Assembly: GCF_014161445.1 (NCBI RefSeq)
Contig: NZ_JABBXA010000009.1
Coordinates: 186,001-250,000 of the forward strand
Reading direction: 5' to 3'
Length of the DNA stretch: 64,000 nucleotides
Source: Microbispora sp. H13382
GTDB lineage: Bacteria; Actinomycetota; Actinomycetes; Streptosporangiales; Streptosporangiaceae
Made by a program: the position numbers and the translations under genes. Shown piece after piece: positions 1-8,758 of this stretch. The notes under the pieces were generated by a model. That model searched no databases, was not told the origin of the DNA, and saw nothing but the letters and a program-made list of their open reading frames with translations. Each line of letters opens with the position of its first letter. The stretch's first letter is position 1.

Positions 1-54
1 GGCCTGCTGGCCGGGATCGTGCTGATCGCGGTCGCGGCGGTGGTGCTCACATGA
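1..54 (+). CDS. nuoL: NADH-quinone oxidoreductase subunit L, C-terminal end (partial)
   Basis: The window opens in frame with 17 hydrophobic codons (Gly, Leu, Ala, Val, Ile, Thr) and then a TGA at 52-54. This looks like the end of a membrane helix. Position gives the identity: in complex I operons nuoL lies directly before nuoM, and nuoM starts 53 bases downstream. The rest of the gene is outside the window, so the name rests on gene order only. Confidence 0.6.
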   Translation, partial: GLLAGIVLIAVAAVVLT

Positions 55-106
55 CGCGGCGGGCTCACAGCGGCGGCACGCGGCTTCGCGTGGCGGTGGT
101 GACGAC

Positions 107-1822
107 ATGAGCTGGCTGCCGATCGCGCTCGTCGCCGTGCCGCTGCTGGGAGCGCTCATCGCCCCCGCCGCCCGGGACAGGGCGGTGACCTGGGGGATCG
201 CGATCTCCGCCGTGGTGCTGGCCCTCGCCGTCACGCTCGCCGCGGTCTTCGACCACGCGCGCCCCGCCGCCATGCAGCTGCGGACCGACCGGCCGTGGAT
301 CCCCGGCCTCGGCCTGCGGTTCCACCTGGGGGTGGACGGCGTCTCGCTGCCGCTCGTCGTGCTGACCGCGTTGCTGACGTTCCTGTGCTTCGTCCACCTC
401 GCGGGGCACCCGCCCGCGGGGGGCCGCACGGGCGCGCTGGTCGTCACGCTGCTCGTGCTCGAGGTCGGCATGATCGGCACGTTCCTCGCCCTCGACCTGC
501 TGCTGTTCTTCGTGTTCTTCGAGGTCGTGCTCGTGCCGATGTACTTCGTGATCGCCCTGTGGGGCGGCGCGGGCAGGCGGGCGGCGGCTCTGAAGTTCAT
601 CCTCTACACGCTGCTCGGCTCGGCCGTCCTCCTCATCGGCCTGCTCGTGGTCTGGACGCAGGCCGGCACGCTCGACATGGTCGCGCTGGCCGGGCGGCAC
701 GGCTCGGGAATCGCCCGGTCGGCGCAGATCGTCGCGTTCCTCGCCATCGGGCTCGGCCTGGCGGTGAAGACGCCCATGTGGCCGCTCCACACCTGGCTGC
801 CCGACGCGCACACCGAGGCGCCGACCGTCGGCTCGGTCCTCCTCGCGGGCGTGCTGCTCAAGATGGGCTCGTACGGCTTCGCCAGGATCGCGATCCCGGT
901 GCTCCCCGAGGGCGCCGCGGCCCTGGCCCCCTGGCTTGGCGCGCTCGCCGTCGTGGGCATCGTGTACGGCTCGCTCGCCTGCCTCGCCCAGCGCGACCTC
1001 AAACGGATGATCGCCTACTCGTCCGTCGGCCACATGGGTTTCGTGCTGCTCGGGTTCGCCTCGCTCACGCCGGTGGGCCTGAACGGCGCCCTGTTCGCCA
1101 ACGTCGCCCACGGGCTCATCACCGGGCTGCTGTTCTTCCTCGCCGGAGCCGTCAAGGAGCGGTACGGCACGGCCGACATGAGGCGGCTGGGCGGCGGCAT
1201 GCTGCGCCGCCTGCCGTACGTCGCGTCCCTGCTGACCTTCGCCTGCGTCGCCTCGCTGGGCCTGCCCGGCCTCGCCGGGTTCTGGGGGGAGATGCTCGCG
1301 CTGCTCGGCGCGTTCCGCCCGGCCGCCGTCGTCTCCCGGCCGCTGTTCCTCGTGTTCATGGCCGTCGGCGGGCTCGGCACGGTGCTCACGGCGGCCTACT
1401 TCCTGCGCATGCTCTCCCGGGTGACGCACGGCCGGCCGGTCGAGACGATCCCGCCGGGACCGCCGCTCGCCACCGCCGAAGGCGTACGCGAGGTGCTGAG
1501 CGAGGCGGGGGAGGGCGCCGAACCGGTCGAACCGGTCGCGGCAGCAGCCGCGGTGGCCGCCCTGGAGCGGGAGCCCGAAGCCGTGGCGGACGTCGGAGAG
1601 GCTGGTGCGACGGGCGCCGCCAGGGCTTTGGGAGCAGGCGCCGCCGATGCCGTCGAGACGGGCCAGGGGAAGCGGCCTTTCCGGGACGTCACCGCCCACG
1701 AGCTGGCGGCCTGGCTTCCGCTGGTGGCGCTGATCGTGCTGTTCGGCCTGTGGCCGAAGGCCCTGCTCGCCGTCACCACGCCCGCCGTACAGGCGCTCCT
1801 CGGACCGGGGGTGGCGCCATGA
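107..1822 (+). CDS. nuoM: NADH-quinone oxidoreductase subunit M (NuoM)
   Basis: Proton-pumping antiporter-like membrane subunit of respiratory complex I, 571 aa with about 14 helices. The Proton_antipo_M core is clear: the segment KTPMWPLHTWLPDAHTEAP holds the conserved Lys, His and acidic residues, and the AYSSVGHMGFVLLG helix follows. ATG at 107 follows the nuoL stop closely. The stop overlaps nuoN as ATGA, so the two are translationally coupled. The protein is longer than usual (about 500 aa). About 80 residues (445-525) before the last helix are rich in Ala, Glu and Gly, have no helix character and look disordered. The remainder is standard. Confidence 0.95.
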   Translation: MSWLPIALVAVPLLGALIAPAARDRAVTWGIAISAVVLALAVTLAAVFDHARPAAMQLRTDRPWIPGLGLRFHLGVDGVSLPLVVLTALLTFLCFVHLAGHPPAGGRTGALVVTLLVLEVGMIGTFLALDLLLFFVFFEVVLVPMYFVIALWGGAGRRAAALKFILYTLLGSAVLLIGLLVVWTQAGTLDMVALAGRHGSGIARSAQIVAFLAIGLGLAVKTPMWPLHTWLPDAHTEAPTVGSVLLAGVLLKMGSYGFARIAIPVLPEGAAALAPWLGALAVVGIVYGSLACLAQRDLKRMIAYSSVGHMGFVLLGFASLTPVGLNGALFANVAHGLITGLLFFLAGAVKERYGTADMRRLGGGMLRRLPYVASLLTFACVASLGLPGLAGFWGEMLALLGAFRPAAVVSRPLFLVFMAVGGLGTVLTAAYFLRMLSRVTHGRPVETIPPGPPLATAEGVREVLSEAGEGAEPVEPVAAAAAVAALEREPEAVADVGEAGATGAARALGAGAADAVETGQGKRPFRDVTAHELAAWLPLVALIVLFGLWPKALLAVTTPAVQALLGPGVAP

Positions 1823-3363
1823 CGGGCGGGGTGATCCAGTCCATCGACTACGCCGCCGTGGCGGCGCCGCTGGTCCTCGTGCTGGTGGCCGGGCTCGTGC
1901 TGCTGCTGGACGCGTTCCTGCCCGCCCGGCCCGGCGGCGCGCGGGCGCTCGGCCTCGTCACGCTCGGCGGCCTGGCCGCGGCCCTGGCCGTGGTGGCCGT
2001 CCAGGCCGCGAGCGGCGAGACCCGGCGCACGTTCTGCGTCCCCGCCTCCCTGGCAGGAGAGTCCGCCGCGGCGTCGTGCTCGTTCGTCGCGGACCGCTTC
2101 ACCCTGGTCGTCGCGGCGATTGTGCTGGCCGCCGGGCTGGTCGTCGTGCTGCTGTCGATGACGGAGATCGCCGGCACCGGGCCGGGAGAGGGCGGCCGGA
2201 TCCCGGCCGGGGAGTGGTACTTCCTGCTGCTGGCCACGCTGGCCGGGGCCGTCCTGCTGCCGGCCTCCCGCGATCTCCTCATGCTGGTCGTGTCGCTGGA
2301 ACTCGTGTCGCTGCCGGTCTTCGCGCTGACCGCGCTCAGACGTCATGACGGCCGCGCGTCGGAGGCGGCCCTCAAGCTCTTCCTGGTCTCCGTGGTCTCC
2401 ACCGCGATCACGTTGTTCGGCGTGTCGCTGCTCTACGGCGTGACCGGCTCGGTCCACCTCGACCGGATCGACGCTGCCCTGCGGACGACCGGGGACACGG
2501 TCGGCGGCACGGTGGGCGGCACGGCCGGGGACATGGCCCAGGTCACGGCGGTGGCCACCGTGCTGGTGGTGGCGGGCTTCGCGTTCAAGATCGCCGCGGT
2601 GCCGTTCCACTTCTGGGCGGCGGACGTCTACCACGGCGCCCCGATCCCGGTCGCGGCGTTGCTGTCGGTGGTGTCCAAGGCGTCCGGCTTCGCCGGGCTG
2701 ATCCTGCTGCTGACGTCCGCGCTGCCGGAGAGGGCGGCGCTGTGGGCTCCCGGGGTGGCGGTCGTCGCCGCGCTGACGATGACGGCGGGCAACGTCCTCG
2801 CCATGCGGCAGCGTGCCGCCGTACGGCTCCTGGCCTGGTCGTCGGTCGCGCAGTCGGGCTACATCCTCGCGCCGCTGGCCGCCTATGCCGCCGGACCCCG
2901 CGTGGCCGTCGGGGCGTCGATCGCCTACCTCGTCTTCTATGCCGCGATGAACCTGATCGCCTTCGCGGTGGTCATGCTGGTGTCGCAACGCGAGGGCGGC
3001 GACCTGGAGGCGTACCGGGGGCTGGCGTCGCGGAGCCCGGCCGCCGGGCTGTCCCTCGCCTTCGCCCTCGTCTGCCTGGCCGGGCTGCCGCCGGGGCTCG
3101 CCGGCCTGTTCGCGAAGATCGTCGTCTTCCGGGCCGTCGTGGACGGCGGGCTCGGCTGGCTGGCCGTGGTCATGGCGGCCAACACGGTGGCAGGGCTCTA
3201 CTACTACATCGCCTGGACCGCCCGGCTGTTCGCGCCGCCCGCGGCGGGCGAGAGCCGTACGGTCCCGGCGAGAGCGGCGGCCGGGGCCGCCGTCGCCGTC
3301 ACGGTCGCCGTCACCGTGGTCTTCTCCGTCGCCCCGCAGGTGGTGCTGTCCATGACAGGGTGA
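1819..3363 (+). CDS. nuoN: NADH-quinone oxidoreductase subunit N (NuoN)
   Basis: Third antiporter-like membrane subunit of complex I, 514 aa with about 14 hydrophobic helices. The ATG overlaps the nuoM stop in an ATGA, which fixes the start even though the frame stays open far upstream. Family signatures include FKIAAVPFHFWAADVYHGAP with the functional Lys and His, and the helix LLAWSSVAQSGYILAP. A Gly/Thr-rich loop near residues 220-235 (TVGGTVGGTAGDM) is a small local expansion. This is the normal last gene of the nuo operon, and the next gene is unrelated. Confidence 0.95.
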   Translation: MTGGVIQSIDYAAVAAPLVLVLVAGLVLLLDAFLPARPGGARALGLVTLGGLAAALAVVAVQAASGETRRTFCVPASLAGESAAASCSFVADRFTLVVAAIVLAAGLVVVLLSMTEIAGTGPGEGGRIPAGEWYFLLLATLAGAVLLPASRDLLMLVVSLELVSLPVFALTALRRHDGRASEAALKLFLVSVVSTAITLFGVSLLYGVTGSVHLDRIDAALRTTGDTVGGTVGGTAGDMAQVTAVATVLVVAGFAFKIAAVPFHFWAADVYHGAPIPVAALLSVVSKASGFAGLILLLTSALPERAALWAPGVAVVAALTMTAGNVLAMRQRAAVRLLAWSSVAQSGYILAPLAAYAAGPRVAVGASIAYLVFYAAMNLIAFAVVMLVSQREGGDLEAYRGLASRSPAAGLSLAFALVCLAGLPPGLAGLFAKIVVFRAVVDGGLGWLAVVMAANTVAGLYYYIAWTARLFAPPAAGESRTVPARAAAGAAVAVTVAVTVVFSVAPQVVLSMTG

Positions 3364-3438
3364 GGCGCGTCACGGGGAACGTTCGTCCAGGCCATGCGCG
3401 TTGGTAGGGCTGGACGCACCGAGCCGTGAGGAGGAGGC

Positions 3439-4287
3439 GTGCACCACAACCGCCTGCGCACCGCGGCCCTGCTGGGGGCGCTGTCCGCGTCGCTCCTGGT
3501 GGCCGGGGCCTGGCTGGGGGGTGGCACGGGTGCCCGGATCGCCGTCGTGGCCGCGCTCGTGGTCAGCGGCGTCGCCTACTTCTGCGCCGACAGGATCGCG
3601 CTGTCGGCCATGCGGGCCCGGCCCGTGGCCGAGGTGGAGCAGCCGGTCCTCTACCGCGTCGTCCGGGAGCTGTGCACCGAGGCCCGCGGGCCGATGCCCC
3701 GTCTGTACGTGTCCCCGACCATGCAGCCCAACGCGTTCGCGACCGGCCGCAACCCGCGTGACGGGGTGGTGTGCGTCACGCACGGCCTCCTCGGGCTGCT
3801 GGACGAACGCGAACTCAAGGGTGTGCTCGGCCATGAGCTGTCGCACATCCACAACCGGGACATTTTGATCTCCTCGGTCACGGGCGCGCTCGCCACGATG
3901 ATCACGTACTTCGGGTACGCGGGCGTGCTCTTCGGCTCCGACGACGACGAGGGCCCGGGGGTCCTCGGCGCCGTGCTGGTGGTGATCCTCGGGCCGGTCG
4001 CGGCCACGGTGATCCAGGTGTCGATCGCGCGCTCGCGGGAGTTCGCGGCCGACGACGCGGGCGTACGGCTGACGGGCGACCCGCTGGCCCTCGCCTCCGC
4101 GCTGCGCAAGATCGAGATGGAGGTCCGCAGGCTGCCGCTCCCGGAGAACGGCAGGCTCGCCTCGGCCGGCCACATGATGATCGTCAACCCGTTCCGGGGC
4201 ACCCGGATCAGCAGGTTGTTCGCGACGCACCCGCCGGTCGCCGCGCGGATCGCCCGTCTGGAGCGGATGGCCGGCTACCGGCGGTGA
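3439..4287 (+). CDS. htpX: M48 family membrane metalloprotease (HtpX-like)
   Basis: Zinc endopeptidase of the HtpX family, expected to remove misfolded membrane proteins. It has 282 aa with two N-terminal helices (about 7-50). The zinc motif GHELSHIHNRD is followed by a third hydrophobic stretch and by the SREFAADDAGVRL segment that carries the third zinc ligand (Glu). The GTG start at 3439 is preceded by GAGGAGG at a good distance. It stands alone between nuoN and a convergent gene. Length and topology match HtpX. The gene symbol is by family, and the physiological role in this organism is inferred. Confidence 0.9.
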   Translation: MHHNRLRTAALLGALSASLLVAGAWLGGGTGARIAVVAALVVSGVAYFCADRIALSAMRARPVAEVEQPVLYRVVRELCTEARGPMPRLYVSPTMQPNAFATGRNPRDGVVCVTHGLLGLLDERELKGVLGHELSHIHNRDILISSVTGALATMITYFGYAGVLFGSDDDEGPGVLGAVLVVILGPVAATVIQVSIARSREFAADDAGVRLTGDPLALASALRKIEMEVRRLPLPENGRLASAGHMMIVNPFRGTRISRLFATHPPVAARIARLERMAGYRR

Positions 4288-4302
4288 CGCGCAGGGACCC
4301 GT

Positions 4303-4878
4303 TCAGGAGTGCTGGGCGACCGGGTCGGTCTCCGCGGCGCCGAGGGCGGGCAGCCCGTCGATGCTCTCCCGGTTGTGCTTGGCGCGGTAGTCCCGCCGCT
4401 GCTGGACGTCCTTGCGTCCCGCCCACTCGTCGAGCAGCGTGCGGTCCTGCTCGTACGCCATGAAGGGCACCGAGTAGCCGCACGAGTCGGCGATGCGGTC
4501 GCAGCTCACGACGATGACCGAGCGCACCCCCGGATGCGGCCCGAAGAGCGTGAGCAGGTCCGCGAAGCCGGCGTCCCCGGGGGTCACCACGCGGCCGGTG
4601 CCGAAGAGACGGACGATCTTCGGTGGCCCGCTGAAGGCGCAGAACATCAGCGTGACGCGGCCGTTCTCACGGATGTGGGCGATGGTCTCCACGCCGCTGC
4701 CGTCGAGGTCGAGGTAGGCCACCGTCGTGTCGTCGATGACGGCGAAGGTGTCGGAGTACCCCTTCGGGGACACGTTGACGTGGCCGCCCCGCTCGGGAGC
4801 GGTCGCGACGAAGAAGACCGGCTGCGTGGTGACGAACTCGCGCAGCCGGTCGGTGAGCTTCTCGTAAATCTTGCCCAT
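4303..4878 (-). CDS. Pyridoxamine 5'-phosphate oxidase family protein
   Basis: 191 aa with the split-barrel flavin-binding fold of the PNPOx-like superfamily. A clear N-terminal stretch (PVFFVATAP...GHVNVSPKGYSDTFAV) and the VTLMFCAFSGPPKIVRLFGTG segment are typical of the general-stress/FMN-binding branch. That branch is often annotated as pyridoxamine oxidase but usually has other, F420- or FMN-linked or unknown, reactions. The C-terminal third (SCGYSVPFMAYEQDR) matches actinobacterial members. It follows the upstream secreted protein gene by 19 bases on the same strand, so the two may share a transcript. Substrate unknown. Confidence 0.8.
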   Translation of the reverse strand: MGKIYEKLTDRLREFVTTQPVFFVATAPERGGHVNVSPKGYSDTFAVIDDTTVAYLDLDGSGVETIAHIRENGRVTLMFCAFSGPPKIVRLFGTGRVVTPGDAGFADLLTLFGPHPGVRSVIVVSCDRIADSCGYSVPFMAYEQDRTLLDEWAGRKDVQQRRDYRAKHNRESIDGLPALGAAETDPVAQHS

Positions 4879-4897
4879 ACCGGGACGATAACCCGCA

Positions 4898-5929
4898 TCA
4901 CTCCCCGGGCAGCCACCACGTCCACAGGCTGGACTTCACCCGGAAGGAGTCCAGCTTGGTGGTGGCGCCGGTGCCGGCGTCGAGGCCGTGGACCACGACT
5001 CCGGTCGTCTCGCCGGTCTTCGCCGAGTCCAGGGTCTCCCAGAGCTTGAGGCCGCCGTCAGGGGTCCACTCCAGGCGCCTGGCCGACTCGTTCTTGGGCA
5101 CGCGGACGTCGACGGCCTCGCCCACGGTGTCGTTCGCGAGGTCGTACACCCGCAGCCGCTGCCTGCCGGAGGTGGTGGTGATCAGCACCGCCACGGAGGA
5201 GCCGTCGTCGGCGAGCGCCGTCGGGCTGTTGTTGGCCACCACCTGCGGCACGACCTGGGTGTTCGTCTGCCGCCCGTCCTGGTCGTACACGCTGAACCGG
5301 CTGGTGTTCTCGGCGGTCCCCCGGGAGACGAGCAGGTGCTTCCCGTCGGGACTGAAACCCAGGATGGCGGCACCGGCCGGGATCTTGCGCGCCTTCCCCG
5401 TACGCACGTTCACGAGGAGGGACGGTGCTTTGTCGTCCGCGTCGTAGTAGTCGATCGTGAGCAGGCCGCCGTCCCGCGACAGGGTCATGCCGAGGTCGCC
5501 CGTGCCGATGCCCTTCGGCGGCTTCGACACCGAGCGGGGGAGCACGCGGACCTTGTTCGTGGTCACGTCGCGGACGACGAGCAGGCCGTCCTTCTCCCGG
5601 AAGTACGACACGTGCCGCCCGTCGCCGCTCACCGTGAAGGGCGTGCTCGACTGCTTGTCGATCTTCCCCTTGGCTGTGCGCGAATTCACCTGGACGTCCT
5701 TGACCACGCTGTCACGGCCGTTGCGGAGCAGCAGGTGCCACGGGCCGCAGGGGAAGTAGTCGTCCTTCTTGTGGCAGGACTTCAGCCAGACGTACCGGAC
5801 GGGGGACGCGGAGGATGCCGTGGCGGATGCGGCTCCCGTACGTGCCTCCGCCTGCGCGGCGCCGGCCAGGGTGGTCGTCAACGCCATGGTGGCCGCCGCC
5901 GAGAGGGCGAGGATCGCGGGCTTTCTCAT
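4898..5929 (-). CDS. Secreted beta-propeller-like (TolB/WD40-type) protein
   Basis: 343 aa with a standard Sec signal peptide (MRKPAILALSAAATMALTTTLAGAAQA). The mature protein has short repeats of the kind SGDGRHVSYF, SRDGGLLTIDYY, FSPDGKHLLVS, ADDGSSVAVLI and TPDGGLKLWE, spaced about 45 residues apart, as in TolB-like propeller blades. A Cys pair lies near the N terminus (SCHKKDDYFPCG). The ATG at 5929 was chosen over an open frame reaching 6019 because the signal peptide begins there and AAGGAAC lies just upstream. No enzymatic motif is visible; a surface binding role is a guess. Confidence 0.8.
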   Translation of the reverse strand: MRKPAILALSAAATMALTTTLAGAAQAEARTGAASATASSASPVRYVWLKSCHKKDDYFPCGPWHLLLRNGRDSVVKDVQVNSRTAKGKIDKQSSTPFTVSGDGRHVSYFREKDGLLVVRDVTTNKVRVLPRSVSKPPKGIGTGDLGMTLSRDGGLLTIDYYDADDKAPSLLVNVRTGKARKIPAGAAILGFSPDGKHLLVSRGTAENTSRFSVYDQDGRQTNTQVVPQVVANNSPTALADDGSSVAVLITTTSGRQRLRVYDLANDTVGEAVDVRVPKNESARRLEWTPDGGLKLWETLDSAKTGETTGVVVHGLDAGTGATTKLDSFRVKSSLWTWWLPGE

Positions 5930-6047
5930 CGGAGTTCCTTTCGTCCCGCCGGGATCGGATGTCGCCTGGATAGACGCGGTGCGAGGACGGAAGGTTCTGT
6001 CACGAATCAGCCACGGCAAGATCTCTACACATTTGGTGGGGAAAGGG

Positions 6048-6068
6048 ATGGAAGATCCCGCCTTCCAT
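6048..6068. promoter_or_regulatory. Inverted repeat upstream of the peptide ABC operon
   Basis: ATGGAAG at 6048-6054 and CTTCCAT at 6062-6068 form a 7-bp inverted repeat around a 7-base spacer. They sit in the 206-base gap between the divergent secreted-protein gene and the peptide-binding protein gene. The same gap carries two copies of a CATTTGG(G)TGG-like word near 6029 and 6088. This could be an operator for the ABC operon or a chance hairpin. No clear -35/-10 pair was seen. Confidence 0.3.
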
Positions 6069-6135
6069 GGTGTTTACTGCTCCTATCCATTTGGGGTGGC
6101 TTGGTAGACAAGCCAGGTCACGGGGAAGGTGTGGC

Positions 6136-7788
6136 ATGGCAGACAGGGACGAGCGCGGCGTCCACACCCGCCGGGGATTCCTGAGGACGGCGGTCACCGG
6201 GATCACCGTGCTGTCGGCCGCGGCGCTGCTGGAGGCCTGCGGCGCGGCGCCGTCGTCACCGGCCGGTTCGAAGGCGCCGGGCGGAAGCGCCGCCGGCGGC
6301 ACGGACACCGGCAAGGAGATCGGCGTGCTCCGGGTGTCGCTGCCCGGATCGCTGTCGAACCTCTACCCCGGGCAGGAGTCCGGCATCCTCAACTACTACG
6401 TCGCCGGGATTTGCATGGAGGGGCTCGTCGGCGTCGACACCACGGGGAAGATCGTCCCCGCCCTTGCGTCGAGCGTCGAGCGCACGTCGCCGACCACATT
6501 CGTCTACCGGCTGCGCCCGGACGCCCGGTTCCACGACGGCACCCCGGTCACCGCCGACGACGTGCTGCACTCGATCGAGATGGCCAGGGACGAGAAGGTC
6601 TCACCCGCCACGGCCTCCTACTGGGCGAATCTGAAGAAGGCCGAGAAGACCGGGGACGCCGAGATCACCCTGACCGCCACGACCGCCGACGTGGCGTTCG
6701 CCTGGCTTCCGTCGAACGTCAACGCCCTGTGGATCGCCCCCAAGGCCGCATGGGAGAGCGCGAAGGGCGGATTCGGCACTCCGCAGTCGCTCCCCGTCGG
6801 CACCGGGCCGTACAAGGTCACAGGATTCGTCCCCGACTCCTACGTCGAGTTCACCCGCGTGGACACCTGGCACGGCGCCCGGCCGAAGATCGCGAAGATC
6901 CGGTTCGAGTTCGTGCCCGACGAGAACACCCGCCTGCTGGCGTGGCAGGCCGGGAAGGCCGACATGGCGCTCAACGTGCCGCTGGCCCAGTCGCGCCAGT
7001 GGGAGGGCGCCTCCGGCACCCGGGTGGTGTACGCGCCCGACCGCTCCTACGCCGGGCTGACCTTCAACACGAAGGCCGCGCCGTTCGACGACGTGCACGT
7101 CCGCAGGGCGGTCGCCCACGCGGTGAACCGCCAGGCGATCGTCGACAAGATCCTGCGCGGCCGGGGCCAGGTCGCCACCGCGCTGTCCACGCCCGAGCAG
7201 TTCGGCGGCCTGTGGACGCCGCAGGAGGCGACGCGGAAGCTCGCCGCCGTCCCCCAGTACGCGTACGACCTGGAGAAGGCGAAGCAGGAGCTGGCGCAGT
7301 CGAAGGTGCCGAACGGGTTCAGCGCGAGCCTGTCCTACCCGAACACCGGCCCGCACCTGGGGACGGCCGCGCAGGCGTTCGCCGCCGACCTGCAGAAGAT
7401 CGGCATCACGCTCGACGTGAAGGAGCTGCCGATCGAGCAGTGGCTGGCCGAGCTGAACGAGTTCCCGCCGCTGAGCTACATGTGGTACTTCAACACCACC
7501 GGCGATCCGGGCGAGCTGGCGAGCTGGTTCCTGGGCGAGGGCAACCCCGCCAAGTACGCGAACGAGAACATCACCGCGACGATGGCCAAGGCCACCGCCG
7601 AGGCCGACCCGGCGAAGAGGGCCGGCCTGCTGATCGAGGCCCAGACGGCGCAGGCCGCCGACCTCGCGTACCTGCCCCTGTGGTGGGGCCAGGCGGCGAC
7701 CGCCTTCGGCAGCGCGATCGGGGTCAGGGACTACACCTCCTACACCCTGCTGGCCGACTGGCCCGGTCAGGTCTACGCGGCCCGATGA
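6136..7788 (+). CDS. Peptide/nickel-type ABC transporter substrate-binding lipoprotein
   Basis: 550 aa solute-binding protein of the SBP_bac_5 (DppA/OppA) family. The N terminus carries a Tat-like twin-arginine segment (TRRGFLRTAV) followed by a lipobox (LLEAC), so it is probably exported folded and then lipidated. Family landmarks are the YRLRPDARFHDGTPVTADDV block near residue 120, VGTGPYKV, and a C-terminal LPLWWGQ. The ATG at 6136 is chosen over the earlier in-frame ATG because the Tat signal starts there. It leads a five-gene operon with two permeases, a fused ATPase and a peptidase. The substrate is inferred to be a peptide. Confidence 0.9.
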   Translation: MADRDERGVHTRRGFLRTAVTGITVLSAAALLEACGAAPSSPAGSKAPGGSAAGGTDTGKEIGVLRVSLPGSLSNLYPGQESGILNYYVAGICMEGLVGVDTTGKIVPALASSVERTSPTTFVYRLRPDARFHDGTPVTADDVLHSIEMARDEKVSPATASYWANLKKAEKTGDAEITLTATTADVAFAWLPSNVNALWIAPKAAWESAKGGFGTPQSLPVGTGPYKVTGFVPDSYVEFTRVDTWHGARPKIAKIRFEFVPDENTRLLAWQAGKADMALNVPLAQSRQWEGASGTRVVYAPDRSYAGLTFNTKAAPFDDVHVRRAVAHAVNRQAIVDKILRGRGQVATALSTPEQFGGLWTPQEATRKLAAVPQYAYDLEKAKQELAQSKVPNGFSASLSYPNTGPHLGTAAQAFAADLQKIGITLDVKELPIEQWLAELNEFPPLSYMWYFNTTGDPGELASWFLGEGNPAKYANENITATMAKATAEADPAKRAGLLIEAQTAQAADLAYLPLWWGQAATAFGSAIGVRDYTSYTLLADWPGQVYAAR

Positions 7789-7798
7789 GGGTGGCACA

Positions 7799-8758
7799 GT
7801 GAGCCGCGCCGTCCTCGCCTTCGCGCTGCGCCGGGCCGCCGCCACGCTCGCGCTGCTGTTCGCCCTGTCGCTGCTCGTCTTCGCGTTGCTCTACCTCGCC
7901 CCCGGCGACGTCGCCCGCAACCTGCTGGGCACCCGCAACGTGACGCCGGAGGCCCTGGCCCGGATCCGCGAGCTGTATCACCTGGACGAGCCGTTCCTCG
8001 CGCAGTACTGGTGGTGGCTGTCCCACGCGGTCACCGGCGACTTCGGCACGTCCATCCGCACCGGAGGGCAGGTCGGGCCGCTGCTGCTCGACCGGACCGG
8101 CGTCACGGCGGCCACGGCCGGGCTGGCGTTCCTGCTGTCGGTCCTGGCCGGCGTCCCGGCCGGGATCGCCACCGCCGTACGGCGCGGCCGGCCGCTCGAC
8201 CGGGCGATCGTGGCGGCCTCGGTCGCCGGGGTCGGCGCGCCCGGCTTCGCGGTAGGACTGATCCTGTTGTACGTCTTCGCGCTGGGACTGGGCTGGTTTC
8301 CCGTCTACGGCACCGGCGAGGGGTTCCTCGACGCGCTGTGGCATCTCGTCCTGCCGGCGGTGGCGCTCGCCTTCGGGCTCGGCGCCTTCGTCGTGAAGCT
8401 GACCCGGGCGGCGGTCATCCGGGAGCTGGACCAGGACTACGTGACGTTCGCCCGGGGCCGCGGCCTGTCCGAGCGGCGGGTGCTGCGCCTCGTGCTGCGC
8501 AACGCGGCGATCCCCATAGTGACCAGCCTCGGCCTGATGGTCGCCTACCTGTTCGGCGGGACCGTGCTGATCGAGGTCACCTTCGCGCTGCCCGGGCTCG
8601 GGTCGCTGGTGGAGGAGTCGGTGCTGTTCAAGGACATCCCGGTGGTGCAGGCGCTGACGCTCGTCGTCGCGCTGGTCGTGTCGGTGACCGCGCTCGCCGT
8701 GGACCTGTCGTACCTCGCGATCGACCCGCGCGTACGGACCAGGGCGGTGCGCCGATGA
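7799..8758 (+). CDS. Peptide ABC transporter permease (DppB/OppB type)
   Basis: 319 aa inner-membrane permease with an N-terminal helix followed by the LAPGDVARNLLG motif common to DppB proteins. The BPD_transp_1 core contains the EAA-type loop (REL...YVTFARGRGLSERRVLRLVLRNA). GTG start ten bases after the binding-protein stop; its own stop overlaps the next gene as ATGA. Forms a heterodimer with the following permease. Confidence 0.92.
   Translation: MSRAVLAFALRRAAATLALLFALSLLVFALLYLAPGDVARNLLGTRNVTPEALARIRELYHLDEPFLAQYWWWLSHAVTGDFGTSIRTGGQVGPLLLDRTGVTAATAGLAFLLSVLAGVPAGIATAVRRGRPLDRAIVAASVAGVGAPGFAVGLILLYVFALGLGWFPVYGTGEGFLDALWHLVLPAVALAFGLGAFVVKLTRAAVIRELDQDYVTFARGRGLSERRVLRLVLRNAAIPIVTSLGLMVAYLFGGTVLIEVTFALPGLGSLVEESVLFKDIPVVQALTLVVALVVSVTALAVDLSYLAIDPRVRTRAVRR

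Noticed and set aside
295-1818. Upstream part of the frame that contains nuoN
   Set aside because: Overlaps nuoM in another frame and reads as Arg/Pro-rich noise; nuoN starts at the ATGA overlap at 1819.
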